From contig CAJUQO010000062.1 of the NCBI GenBank assembly GCA_910588295.1, forward strand, positions 1 through 19,737: a stretch of DNA of 19,737 bases, in the 5' to 3' direction. The notes below the pieces were generated by a model. The model did not search any database, was not told where the DNA came from, and saw nothing but the letters and a program-made list of their open reading frames with translations. Origin of the DNA: an uncultured Lachnospiraceae bacterium (GTDB lineage: Bacteria > Bacillota > Clostridia > Lachnospirales > Lachnospiraceae). Below, one piece after another: positions 6,578-13,649 of the stretch (the first letter of the stretch is position 1; each line of letters opens with the position of its first letter). Both the position numbers and the translations under genes were made by a program.

Positions 6578-7576
6578 CTACTTTCTGTAGAAGTATACGC
6601 TATGATAACCTACCGCAGCATTTGTCTTATAGGTCTTCTTGCCATATTTTACAACTGCCTTAACATATATGCCATAACGCTTATATAACGGTACTTTCTT
6701 TAGGGTATAGGATGTTACATTCTTGCCCAAGGTCTTGACTTTCTTGAACTTGGGATTCGATACCGTGGTATCCTTACATACATATACTTCGTATTTTACC
6801 GCATTCGAAACCTTCTGCCAGCTAAGTTTTACACTCCTGTTCTTGGCCGTCAATTTCGCGCTGGACTTTACCTGGGGAATGACAACCTTGGTTCCGGACC
6901 ATGCGCCATATTTCTTCTGGCCGTTTAAGACGATATAGCCTCTCACCTTCATGCTGAAGCCCTTGTTTTTAACCGACTTAAGATTGAAAGATGTGCTGAC
7001 TACCTCGCTCCGGACCCCTTTTACTGTGAGAGTCTTCAATTTCTTCTTACCATCCACGGTGCTTATGACAACCTGCCAGCCATCCGCATAATACTTATCC
7101 TTCGCATTTACACTCCAGCCAACTTTTACAGCATTGCTTGTCAGGGGATTCCAGTCAAAAAAATTATTATATTTTGCGTTCGCTACATTCCCCGGTTTAC
7201 CTGGAGTCGAAAAAACCTCCATCCTGAAACCTGTATAAAGCCCCTGCATGGCCAAATTGTAAACCGTGGCCGCATCCACCTCCGGTTTCTCACTATAGCC
7301 AACGACTTCAACCACCGCCGAACTTCCCGCCGCCATACCGGACACCTTATAGCTGGTTCCCGTCTGCTCTTTCATGAACTGTCCGTCCACATACACATAG
7401 TAGCCGGACGCCGTCGAAGTCCAGTTGACCGTAGCGGTTGATTTTGTAGCGCCCGTCTGCTTCACATTGCTGAATGTCACGTCCGCGGCTGCTACCGCAA
7501 CGTTCATGGCAAACAGCATGACCATCATGAGCATCAGTGACAGGCATGACTTTTGGATGATTCTCTTTGCTTTCAT
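6578..7576 (-). CDS. secreted fibronectin type III-like protein
   Basis: This 332-residue protein has a clear Sec signal peptide: basic MKAKRIIQK, a hydrophobic core (LSLMLMMVMLFAM), and a probable cut near VAVAAA. The mature part is made of about three beta-rich, FN3-like repeats. One begins VTFSNVKQTGATKSTATVNW, a middle one contains VKVGWSVNAKDKYYADGWQV, and the last contains VKLSWQKVSNAVKYEVYVCK and ends in lysine- and tyrosine-rich sequence. No LPxTG anchor, SLH domain or catalytic domain is visible, so it is probably released or loosely bound to the wall. The start ATG at 7576 has AAGGAGAG upstream. The role, possibly adhesion or polymer binding, is inferred from the fold only. Confidence 0.8.
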   Translation of the reverse strand: MKAKRIIQKSCLSLMLMMVMLFAMNVAVAAADVTFSNVKQTGATKSTATVNWTSTASGYYVYVDGQFMKEQTGTSYKVSGMAAGSSAVVEVVGYSEKPEVDAATVYNLAMQGLYTGFRMEVFSTPGKPGNVANAKYNNFFDWNPLTSNAVKVGWSVNAKDKYYADGWQVVISTVDGKKKLKTLTVKGVRSEVVSTSFNLKSVKNKGFSMKVRGYIVLNGQKKYGAWSGTKVVIPQVKSSAKLTAKNRSVKLSWQKVSNAVKYEVYVCKDTTVSNPKFKKVKTLGKNVTSYTLKKVPLYKRYGIYVKAVVKYGKKTYKTNAAVGYHSVYFYRK

Positions 7577-7644
7577 AGCACACTCTCCTTAATTATAAAT
7601 CTACTGCCTCATGCATCGCTATGTATCAGTGAGCCAGCACAATA

Positions 7645-7673
7645 ACCATATCATATTTTACATGCTTTTTCAA
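7645..7673 (-). promoter_or_regulatory. possible promoter of the FN3-like gene
   Basis: On the minus strand TTGAAA (7668-7673) and TATGGT (7645-7650) are 17 bases apart, which would give a leader of about 60 bases. The -10 matches only moderately. Confidence 0.4.
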
Positions 7674-7708
7674 TGCCTGAACCGCCTTATCTCCCAACTT
7701 TTCCACCG

Positions 7709-7750
7709 AAAAAATAGCGCCAGGGCCGACCAAACAGAACCGGCCCTGGC
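7709..7750 (-). terminator. terminator of the cbi gene cluster
   Basis: GCCAGGGCCG (7719-7728) pairs perfectly with CGGCCCTGGC (7741-7750) across a 12-nt loop. On the minus strand it is followed by CTATTTTTTC. It lies 17 bases beyond the cbiN stop, so it ends the cobalt transporter transcript. Confidence 0.85.
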
Positions 7751-7766
7751 TCATTTGGATATGCAA

Positions 7767-8099
7767 TTATTTTTCGCCCTGCTCCTGCTTATCCGTCCAT
7801 TTTTTCCGCTCCACCAGACGGCCCATCACGAAAGCGATGATGCCGACGCCCAGCCCTGTCTGCAGACAGAACATCAGGCTCTCCACCTCGCCCGGCAGCT
7901 CGCCGCCGAGCAGAGTCTCCAACACCGGCGTGAACCAGGGTTCATACTCTGTCCCGGTCACTTCCGATACCATCACGCTGCCCGCATCGTCGGAACCTCC
8001 GAATTCCGCCCCCTTAAGGGCAAACAGCGGCACCAGGGCAATCAAAAAACATAAAACCAACAGGCCGATCACAAGCCCTTTATTACTTTTCGCTTTCAT
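7767..8099 (-). CDS. cbiN: CbiN, small subunit of the cobalt ECF importer
   Basis: This 110-residue protein has two membrane helices: LVIGLLVLCFLIALVPLFAL near the N terminus and LQTGLGVGIIAFVMGRL near residue 85. The loop between them faces outward and contains YEPWFTPVLE, the conserved CbiN signature around a Trp-Phe-x-Pro. CbiN works with CbiM in the substrate-binding module of cobalt energy-coupling-factor transporters and is needed for cobalt loading. Its ATG overlaps the cbiM stop in ATGA, so the two are translationally coupled. The basic and acidic C-terminal tail is unremarkable. Confidence 0.93.
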   Translation of the reverse strand: MKAKSNKGLVIGLLVLCFLIALVPLFALKGAEFGGSDDAGSVMVSEVTGTEYEPWFTPVLETLLGGELPGEVESLMFCLQTGLGVGIIAFVMGRLVERKKWTDKQEQGEK

Positions 8100-8851
8100 C
8101 CGTTCTGCGCTCCTTTCAAAAATCCGATCCCTTTCAGCTCATCCTTCGCGTAGGTCTCCAGGCCGATCACGATCACCACCGTCAAGATACCCTCGATCAC
8201 AGCCAGCGGCACCTGGGTCGGCGCAAATACCCCCAGATATTTGACCAGCGCGTAGCCGAAGCCGCCTGTGGGCGACGGATGGGCCAGGGCCAGCTGGAAG
8301 CTGGTCACACAGTAGGTAAACAGATCGCCGGCAAATGCCGCAATAAACACGTTCACTTTCCGGTTCATACCGGATTTAGCCAGCAGCTTATATAAACCGA
8401 AGCTCAGAAGAGGCCCCGCGATCGCCATGGAAAAACAGTTGGCGCCCAGAGATGTCACGCCGCCGTGGGCCAGCAGAATCGCCTGAAAAATCAATACGAT
8501 AATGCCGAGAATACTGGTCACACAGGGGCCGAACAGGATCGCGCCCAGGCCCGTACCCGTCATGTGGGAACAGCTACCGGTTACGGACGGGATCTTTAAA
8601 GATGAGATAACAAAGACAAAGGCCCCAGTCAGCGCCAACAGCATCATCATCTGCCGGTTCTCATCCAGCCGCTTCCGGATATTCATAAAACCGACAACCA
8701 GAAACGGCACACAAAACACACCCCATAATACACAGAATGTAATAGGAAGAAATCCTTCCATAATGTGCATGGCATTGGCCGCCGGAACAATGGCGAACAT
8801 GCCGCACAGCGCGGTGATAAAGACAACGAGTTTCTTTTGTTTTTTAGTCAT
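8096..8851 (-). CDS. cbiM: CbiM, substrate-binding membrane subunit of the cobalt ECF importer
   Basis: The 251-residue product has a cleavable N-terminal signal (KLVVFITALCGMFAIVPAAN then A) followed by MHIMEGFLPI. In this family the mature protein begins with Met-His, and the His helps bind Co(II) or Ni(II). Further family motifs are SCSHMTGTGLGAILFGP near 105-121 and several membrane helices. The ATG at 8851 follows AGGAAT at a normal distance. The frame is open further upstream, but that part is the riboswitch. It is co-transcribed with cbiN and controlled by the cobalamin riboswitch directly upstream. The specificity (cobalt rather than nickel) rests on the CbiN partner and on the riboswitch. 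Confidence 0.95.
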   Translation of the reverse strand: MTKKQKKLVVFITALCGMFAIVPAANAMHIMEGFLPITFCVLWGVFCVPFLVVGFMNIRKRLDENRQMMMLLALTGAFVFVISSLKIPSVTGSCSHMTGTGLGAILFGPCVTSILGIIVLIFQAILLAHGGVTSLGANCFSMAIAGPLLSFGLYKLLAKSGMNRKVNVFIAAFAGDLFTYCVTSFQLALAHPSPTGGFGYALVKYLGVFAPTQVPLAVIEGILTVVIVIGLETYAKDELKGIGFLKGAQNG

Positions 8852-8930
8852 AGCAATTCCTTTCTTCCCTCTTTCGGGACTGCCGTCTCCTTCCTGCTTC
8901 CCAAACAGAGACAAGGCAGCAAAATATACT

Positions 8931-8962
8931 CCGTTCCGGCTATCATCCGTGGCCGGAAACGG
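8931..8962 (-). terminator. putative riboswitch-controlled terminator before cbiM
   Basis: On the minus strand CCGTTTCCGGC and GCCGGAACGG form a stem of about ten pairs with one bulge and an 11-nt loop. It is followed by AGTATATTTT. It sits between the cobalamin aptamer and cbiM, where an attenuator is expected. The T-run is short, so control at translation is the alternative. Confidence 0.5.
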
Positions 8963-8964
8963 CC

Positions 8965-9110
8965 GCTCGTAAAAGGCAGGTCTTCTGGCTTGCTGCACGG
9001 CATATCCCTGATATGCCACACAGTAAATTCCTCCGATACCCTGATCATTCTATACCGAATTTTCCGTATACAGCCTCTCTCCGGCAACAGACGGGTTGTC
9101 CGCAGTACTG
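8965..9110 (-). promoter_or_regulatory. cobalamin riboswitch aptamer
   Basis: On the minus strand AGCCAGAAGACCTGCC (8975-8990) matches the 3' B12 box of cobalamin riboswitches (AGCCAGGAGACCTGCC) at 15 of 16 positions. Upstream are a perfect 8-bp stem GGCATATC/GATATGCC (8999-9017), the sequence TTTACTGTG resembling the conserved 'ACTGT' segment, and CGGAAAATTCGG. The 5' half is shorter and less canonical than in long-form aptamers, so the limits are approximate. It would bind a cobalamin and lower cbiMN expression when B12 is plentiful. It lies directly behind the cbiO stop. Confidence 0.75.
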
Positions 9111-9113
9111 ACA

Positions 9114-10004
9114 CTACAGTTTCCCCGCAAATAGGGCGGCAAATTCGTCTACATTCCGGGGACAGGCCATTCCCTCTTTCACAAGCCCCTGTCCACGCAG
9201 TATCTCATAAATATCCAGCAGCATGGGCCGTTTCAGATTCGCCCGTTTCAAAACCTCGCTGTCCCGGAATACTTCCAGAGGCTCCCCGTCGGCAATGATA
9301 CGGCCGCCGCAAAACACCACGATCCGCTCCGCCCAGCGGTAGGCAAAATCCACATCATGGGTAGAGATCAGGATGGTCTTGCCGTCTTCGGCCATCTTCC
9401 CCAGTACCTCCTCCAGCATATCCGCATTGACCGGATCCAGGGCCGCCGTAGGCTCGTCGAATATAATGATTTCCGGATGCATGGCCAGTATATCGGCAAT
9501 GCTGACCCTCTTCTTCTCCCCGCCGCTCAGATAATGGGGCGGCCGGTTCTCAAACCCCTGCAGGTTCATATAGGCCAGCGCCTCGTCCACGCGGCCCGCC
9601 ACCTCCGTCCTGGGAAGTTTCAGGTTCATCGGCCCGAAGGAAACCTCCGCCCGCACGGTAGAGGCGATAATCTGATTGTCTGCGTCCTGGAAGACGATCC
9701 CCACATTTTTCCGCAGATGGTTCAGGGTCTTTTTCGTCATTTTCTCGCCGCGATAGGCGATCTCTCCCGACTCACTTTTCAAAACGCCGTTGATGTTCAG
9801 AAAAAATGTGGATTTGCCCGCTCCGTTAGATCCCATCACGGCAATCTTCTCACCCTCGCGGATATCCAGGCTCACGCCGTCCAGGGCCATTTTCTCCTCA
9901 CTGTAGGCGTAATGCAGATCCCGCGCCTGTAATATGATCTCTTTTTTCTCTCCGTTCATCCCGCCTCCCATCATGGCCATTGCCCGATCTCCTTTTCCCT
10001 CCAT
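9114..10004 (-). CDS. cbiO: CbiO, ATPase of the cobalt ECF importer
   Basis: This 296-residue ABC ATPase has all motifs: Walker A GSNGAGKST at 58-66, Q-loop FQDADNQ near 115, signature LSGGEKKR near 160, Walker B IIIFDEP near 180 and the H-loop STHD. The DADNQ sequence after the Q-loop is typical of ECF-type ATPases. It drives uptake by coupling ATP hydrolysis to CbiQ and CbiMN in the cell membrane. The ATG at 10004 follows GGAGG by seven bases. Two later ATGs also have weak purine-rich sites, so the first 16 residues are less certain. It lies 63 bases downstream of cbiQ and shares its transcript. Confidence 0.93.
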   Translation of the reverse strand: MEGKGDRAMAMMGGGMNGEKKEIILQARDLHYAYSEEKMALDGVSLDIREGEKIAVMGSNGAGKSTFFLNINGVLKSESGEIAYRGEKMTKKTLNHLRKNVGIVFQDADNQIIASTVRAEVSFGPMNLKLPRTEVAGRVDEALAYMNLQGFENRPPHYLSGGEKKRVSIADILAMHPEIIIFDEPTAALDPVNADMLEEVLGKMAEDGKTILISTHDVDFAYRWAERIVVFCGGRIIADGEPLEVFRDSEVLKRANLKRPMLLDIYEILRGQGLVKEGMACPRNVDEFAALFAGKL

Positions 10005-10067
10005 GCTACAACCTCCAGCCTCCGCAGCCCTTCCGTCGGCATATGCCTTCGGCCCGGTTCCTTTCCG

Positions 10068-10970
10068 TCACACCGTCAGTCCCCACACGGCCAGAAGCGC
10101 CGCTACGCCCACTACGGCAACGGCTGCCTGTCCCGCCGTCACGGCTTTTTCCTCCTCCAGAAAACGGAGCTCCCCGTCATAACAGCGGGCTTCCAGGGCC
10201 TGATAATAGGCATTTCCCTTTTTTAAAGATACCACCAGCAGATTGCCCGCCACCTGCCCAAAGGAAATGCAGGAAGTACGGAAATCGCAATAGCCCAGCC
10301 TGGACTCGGCGGCATTTTTCATCCGGCACTGGGTATCCATCATCAGGAAAATATAGCGGTAGATCATGTTCATCAGCTCCACGATCAGCCGGGGCACATG
10401 GATACGGCGCAGCACAAGAATAACCTCGCTGGCCGGGGTGGACAGCGTCAGCATATACATGGCGCTGACAGCCCCGAAAGCCCGTGCGATGAGACGCAGG
10501 GTGGCAAGAATACTCTCATCGGAACAGTACAGATAGAAAAATCCCATATGTACATGGTATTGCCCTACCGGAAACGGCGCCACGCCGACAGCGATGGCCA
10601 CACTTCCAAAAAACAGAAACACAATCGGGATCGTCATCAGAGAGATATACCTTCTAAAGGACAGTCCGCCCATGATCACTGTGATGTACCCCATCAATAG
10701 AATCGTGCCCAGGGACACATACGCATTATCACAGGCAATACAGAGCACCAGACAGACCATGGAAAACAACGCCTTAAACCCCGGGTTCCATCCCCGCAGC
10801 CTGGAGGCATAAGCATAATAGTCAATAGAAAATACAGCGCCGTCATGTTTATGCCCCAGCCTGTGATGCCTGTGCCCGTGACGCCGTTTTTCCCAGCCGC
10901 TCTGAAAAATACCCTGCAGGCCCATGGCTATGGCCGTAAGCCCCAGGCCCATCTGCACATACGTTTCCAT
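10068..10970 (-). CDS. cbiQ: CbiQ, coupling membrane subunit with His-rich N-terminal extension
   Basis: The 300-residue protein carries the CbiQ domain from residue 48 (SIDYYAYASRLRGWNPGFKA) to about 270. It has some five membrane segments and the coupling-helix motif region EARCYDGELRF that contacts the ATPase. Before it lies an unusual extension of about 47 residues, with one hydrophobic segment (MGLGLTAIAMGLQGIF) and the metal-binding-like HGHRHHRLGHKHD at 31-43. Normal CbiQ proteins have 220-270 residues and begin near SIDxYAY. The ATG at 10970 is chosen because a sigma-A promoter lies about 30 bases before it. It is the first gene of the cbi cluster. Confidence 0.9.
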   Translation of the reverse strand: METYVQMGLGLTAIAMGLQGIFQSGWEKRRHGHRHHRLGHKHDGAVFSIDYYAYASRLRGWNPGFKALFSMVCLVLCIACDNAYVSLGTILLMGYITVIMGGLSFRRYISLMTIPIVFLFFGSVAIAVGVAPFPVGQYHVHMGFFYLYCSDESILATLRLIARAFGAVSAMYMLTLSTPASEVILVLRRIHVPRLIVELMNMIYRYIFLMMDTQCRMKNAAESRLGYCDFRTSCISFGQVAGNLLVVSLKKGNAYYQALEARCYDGELRFLEEEKAVTAGQAAVAVVGVAALLAVWGLTV

Positions 10971-11004
10971 ATCCTGGTCTCTCCTCTTCCGATCATGCTC
11001 TCTT

Positions 11005-11033
11005 ATTGTAACGAATTGAGAATATTTTATCAA
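11005..11033 (-). promoter_or_regulatory. sigma-A promoter of cbiQ-cbiO
   Basis: On the minus strand TTGATA (11028-11033) and TACAAT (11005-11010) are exactly 17 bases apart. Transcription would begin near 10998, leaving a leader of under 30 bases, too short for a riboswitch. The rest of the gap to 11270 is AT-rich and without a gene. A second, weaker pair (TTGACG-17-TAAGAA on the minus strand, near 11150-11178) may add transcription. Confidence 0.8.
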
Positions 11034-11202
11034 CTTAGCGGGAACTAATTTTTGTCTGTTCTTATTCCTGTGAATAATAGCAAAATAAAAAATGGAAGCC
11101 GTTCTCCATGCATTTTCTGTGCAAACAACTCCCATTCTTTTGATTTTTCTTATTCTGCAATTAATAAAACGTCAAAAACAAATATATATATTGCAAATTG
11201 TC

Positions 11203-11241
11203 ACCCAATTCCTATAACAAATACGAATATATTATAATTGG
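11203..11241 (-). terminator. possible weak terminator behind proC
   Basis: CCCAATT and AATTGGG form a 7-bp stem around a 25-base AT-rich loop about 30 bases beyond the proC stop. No T-run follows, so this call is weak. Confidence 0.25.
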
Positions 11242-11270
11242 GCATATGATCCATATACGTTCTGTTCCTC

Positions 11271-12065
11271 TTACAGCCCCCGTGACTTTTCCGCACAGGC
11301 CTTTACCGCCTCAAACACGGCGCTGCGCAGCCCCTTCTCCTCCAGAACCCGCACCGCCTCAATGGTGGTGCCGCCGGGCGAACAGATCATATCCTTAAGC
11401 TCTCCCGGATGTCTGCCCGTATCCAATACCATTTTGGCGCTGCCCAGTACTGCCTGGGAGGCAAATTTGTACGCGGAGGCCCGGGGCATCCCCTCCGCCA
11501 CCGCCGCATCGGCCATGGCCTCGATGAACATAAACACATAGGCCGGGGAACTGCTGCCGACAGCGGTGACCACATCCATCAGCCGCTCCTCCACCACCTC
11601 GGTATTGCTGAAGCTGCCGCAGAGCCCCCGGAATGCATCCAGCTCCTCCTGCGACACCCGCCCGTTGGGGCACAGGGCCATCATGCCCGCTTTCACCATG
11701 GCCGGCGCGTTGGGCATGGTGCGGATGATCTTCAGCTCCCGGCCAAAAATCTCTGCCACCCAATCCAGCGTTTTGCCCGGCGCGATGGTCACAATCAACT
11801 GGCCATCCGTTACCAGATCCCGGATCTCCTTAATGACCGTTTCATAATACTGAGGCTTCACGGCCAGGAACAGCGTCTCGGCAAAAGCGGCTACGCTGCG
11901 ATTATCCGTTGTAACCTGCACGCCGGTCTGCTCTTTCCGGATGCGCAGCAGCTCTTCGGAATGATCGGAGGCCATGATCTCCTCCGGTCTGCATTTCCCC
12001 GCATCCAGCATGGCCTGCATCATCGTGCCCCCCATATTTCCACATCCGATAAATCCTATCTTCAT
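11271..12065 (-). CDS. proC: pyrroline-5-carboxylate reductase
   Basis: The enzyme reduces 1-pyrroline-5-carboxylate to L-proline with NAD(P)H, the last step of proline synthesis in the cytoplasm. The 264 residues match the family length. The N-terminal Rossmann motif GFIGCGNMGGTM is at 4-15. TMPNAPAMVKAGMMAL lies near 118-133. The C-terminal dimer domain has VTAVGSSSPAYVFMFIEAMA and the signature HPGELKDMICSPGGTTIEAV. The ATG at 12065 has AGGAGG nine bases upstream. It is transcribed alone from the promoter at 12130-12158; no other proline genes are adjacent. Confidence 0.96.
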   Translation of the reverse strand: MKIGFIGCGNMGGTMMQAMLDAGKCRPEEIMASDHSEELLRIRKEQTGVQVTTDNRSVAAFAETLFLAVKPQYYETVIKEIRDLVTDGQLIVTIAPGKTLDWVAEIFGRELKIIRTMPNAPAMVKAGMMALCPNGRVSQEELDAFRGLCGSFSNTEVVEERLMDVVTAVGSSSPAYVFMFIEAMADAAVAEGMPRASAYKFASQAVLGSAKMVLDTGRHPGELKDMICSPGGTTIEAVRVLEEKGLRSAVFEAVKACAEKSRGL

Positions 12066-12129
12066 AAATAATATCCTCCTTTTTACCTGTGACCCCATGT
12101 TACCGTTCAGCCTCCGGCTGACTGCTACG

Positions 12130-12158
12130 ATTTTACCACTTTATACGGCGTTTGTCAG
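12130..12158 (-). promoter_or_regulatory. sigma-A promoter of proC
   Basis: On the minus strand CTGACA (12153-12158) and TAAAAT (12130-12135) are 17 bases apart, giving a leader of about 58 bases. Confidence 0.65.
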
Positions 12159-12159
12159 C

Positions 12160-12195
12160 TGCCGCCGGCCCAAATCCGCCACGGCGGCATTTTTT
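12160..12195 (+). terminator. plus-strand intrinsic terminator in the proC promoter region
   Basis: TGCCGCCG (12160-12167) pairs with CGGCGGCA (12182-12189) and is followed by six T (12190-12195). It is a complete plus-strand terminator, but no plus-strand gene lies before it, because proC is on the minus strand. It may stop antisense transcripts of proC from entering the next gene, or end a short unannotated RNA. Confidence 0.65.
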
Positions 12196-12265
12196 CAAAA
12201 AAACTCGCATTTTATCCAAGATACATATAAATTTTCGGGTTTTTATGAAGGATTTCTTTTCATTC

Positions 12266-12322
12266 ATCTGATAATCTGATACTCGTAAAGAGAAAAGGAA
12301 AACAAAATCTGATACGAGGAGG
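12266..12322 (+). repeat. ATCTGATA repeats and possible SD-pairing stem in the leader of the small gene
   Basis: ATCTGATA occurs twice in tandem (12266-12281) and a third time at 12307-12314. CTCGTA (12282-12287) can pair with TACGAG (12313-12318), which overlaps the start of the ribosome binding site GAGGAGG (12316-12322). Confidence 0.4.
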
Positions 12323-12330
12323 TAATCAGT

Positions 12331-12570
12331 ATGAAATTGACAAATGTGACAAATGTGGAAAGTTTTTTCGAAGCCGTAAACAAATGCCAGGGCGATGTGT
12401 ACCTGACTACACAGGAAGGCGACCGTCTGAATCTGAAATCTCAGCTGACCAAATTCCTGACTCTGTCAACGGTATTCCAGAGTTCTCTGATCAAGGAGAT
12501 GGATCTCGAGCTTTCTTGCCCGGAGGACGTAGCGATTATGCTGAGTTTCAGCATGGGTGCTGCCGCATAA
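12331..12570 (+). CDS. small conserved clostridial protein of unknown function
   Basis: This 79-residue soluble protein starts MKLTNVTNVESFFEAVNKCQ and contains EGDRLNLKSQLTKFLTLSTV. I recognise the pattern '(N/D)VxxFFxAVxxCxGxVxLxTxEGDRLNLKSxL' as that of a small Clostridia family; from memory, some database entries name it 'polya polymerase', a label its size and sequence do not support. GAGGAGG stands eight bases before the ATG. It is a single-gene unit with its own strong terminator at 12712. Its leader holds repeats (12266-12314). Codon use looks normal and the gene is probably real; no function is proposed. Confidence 0.85.
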   Translation: MKLTNVTNVESFFEAVNKCQGDVYLTTQEGDRLNLKSQLTKFLTLSTVFQSSLIKEMDLELSCPEDVAIMLSFSMGAAA

Positions 12571-12711
12571 TCCCGGCACACACCAAAAGTCAAACGCTGG
12601 GGCGGTTTTCTTCCTGGGCCCGCAAGGGCCGATACAGCACTTTTTCCCCCGCTGGTTTCTTTTTCCGCCGCAGTTTCCTATATACTCACCGGGCGTGTCC
12701 CGGCACGAGTG
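12571..12711 (+). other. structured 3' untranslated stretch
   Basis: This stretch follows the small gene and holds two short hairpins, GGCCC-GCAA-GGGCC with a GNRA loop near 12617-12632 and CCGGG-CGTGT-CCCGG near 12690-12704. No reading frame is convincing. It is either the 3' UTR of the small gene or a separate small RNA ending at the next terminator. Confidence 0.3.
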
Positions 12712-12743
12712 CACCTGCATGATAAAACATGCAGGTGTTTTTT
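12712..12743 (+). terminator. strong intrinsic terminator
   Basis: CACCTGCATG (12712-12721) and CATGCAGGTG (12728-12737) form a perfect 10-bp stem with a 6-nt loop, directly followed by six T. It ends the small-gene transcript two bases before the convergent truA stop. Confidence 0.9.
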
Positions 12744-12744
12744 G

Positions 12745-13482
12745 TCAGTAATCCACCTTTATCAGGCACAGACCCTGGGGCGGCGCCGTCGGTCCTGCCA
12801 GCCTCCGGTCACGGGCCGCCAGGATCTCTTTCATCTGCCCGGGCTCCATACGCCCATACCCCACTTCCAGAAGTGTCCCCACCAGAATACGGATCATATT
12901 CTGCAGAAATCCCGTACCATGAAAGGTAAACCGGATATAACCGCTCTTTTTTGCGATCTCAATGCGGTCCACCACCCGCACCGTCGATTTTTTCATGCGG
13001 GGATTGCCGCAGAAACTGGCAAAATCCTGTTTTCCCTTTACATATGCAGCCGCCCTCTGCATGGCGGCCACATCGGGAGAATCCTTTAATATCGTGACGT
13101 ATTTCCGGTCAAAGACCGGCTTTACCGGCCCGTCAAAGCAGGTATAGCAATAAGTCTTGCCCACCGCCTTGTAACGGGCATGGAAGCGGTCGGAGGCGAC
13201 GGCCACATCCCTCACCGCAATGTCCTCGGGCAAATACCGGTTCATGTAATCCCGGATCGCCTCCTCCGTCATGGCGCAATCAAATATCGCATGGGCCGTC
13301 ATGGCCCGGGCATGGACTCCCGCGTCGGTGCGTCCCGCGCCGACCACATCCACGAATTCCCCCGCCAGACGCTCCAGCACTCCCTCCAGCTTTCCCTGGA
13401 CGGTATCCCGCCCCGGCTGGCGTTCCCAGCCATAGTAGCGGGTGCCGTCGTAAGCTATGGTCAGCTTGTATGTCTTTTTCAT
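12745..13482 (-). CDS. truA: tRNA pseudouridine(38-40) synthase
   Basis: TruA converts uridines 38-40 in the anticodon arm of many tRNAs to pseudouridine. The 245-residue product has all family marks: YDGTRYYGWERQPGRDTVQG near 8-27 and the catalytic Asp in GAGRTDAGVHARA (usually GSGRTDAG). RFHARYKAVGKTYCY and the C-terminal FTFHGTGFLQNMIRILVGTL are also present. The ATG at 13482 follows GGAGG by five bases. In many Firmicutes truA follows the ecf transporter genes; here it stands alone between a convergent small gene and the sdpRI pair. No clear promoter was found. Confidence 0.95.
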   Translation of the reverse strand: MKKTYKLTIAYDGTRYYGWERQPGRDTVQGKLEGVLERLAGEFVDVVGAGRTDAGVHARAMTAHAIFDCAMTEEAIRDYMNRYLPEDIAVRDVAVASDRFHARYKAVGKTYCYTCFDGPVKPVFDRKYVTILKDSPDVAAMQRAAAYVKGKQDFASFCGNPRMKKSTVRVVDRIEIAKKSGYIRFTFHGTGFLQNMIRILVGTLLEVGYGRMEPGQMKEILAARDRRLAGPTAPPQGLCLIKVDY

Positions 13483-13522
13483 AAAATCCTCCGTAAACGA
13501 ACAGAATGTACTGTCATACCTC

Positions 13523-13552
13523 AAAAAACCGGTCGTTCCACTGATAAACCGG
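13523..13552 (-). terminator. possible terminator between sdpI and truA
   Basis: Read on the minus strand, CCGGT (13552-13548) and ACCGG (13533-13529) form a short stem with a 14-nt loop and are followed by six T. The stem has only five pairs, so confidence is low. It lies about 100 bases behind the sdpI stop and before truA. Confidence 0.4.
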
Positions 13553-13649
13553 CCATGCCAGCATATGTTGACATATCAGCACACTTTTTCAGTTCTTTCA
13601 ACGAAATTTCCACCTCCCGCCGGGCATTCCTTCACACGGAACCGGCCCT

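Noticed and set aside
7626..7706. 27-codon minus-strand frame with protein-like composition (VEKLGDKAVQALKKH...)
   Set aside because: It is short, has no ribosome binding site and overlaps the likely promoter of the FN3-like gene. Chance is the simplest explanation, although a gene remnant is possible.
8852..9019. N-terminal extension of cbiM by 56 codons
   Set aside because: The extension is the cobalamin riboswitch and its hairpin; the signal peptide and ribosome binding site support the start at 8851.
10971..11135. Longer CbiQ start at 11135
   Set aside because: It would run through the sigma-A promoter at 11005-11033 and lacks membrane or family character.
13563..13580. ATATG-TTGA-CATAT repeat before truA as an operator
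   Set aside because: It has only five-base AT-rich arms and no clear promoter beside it, so chance cannot be excluded.
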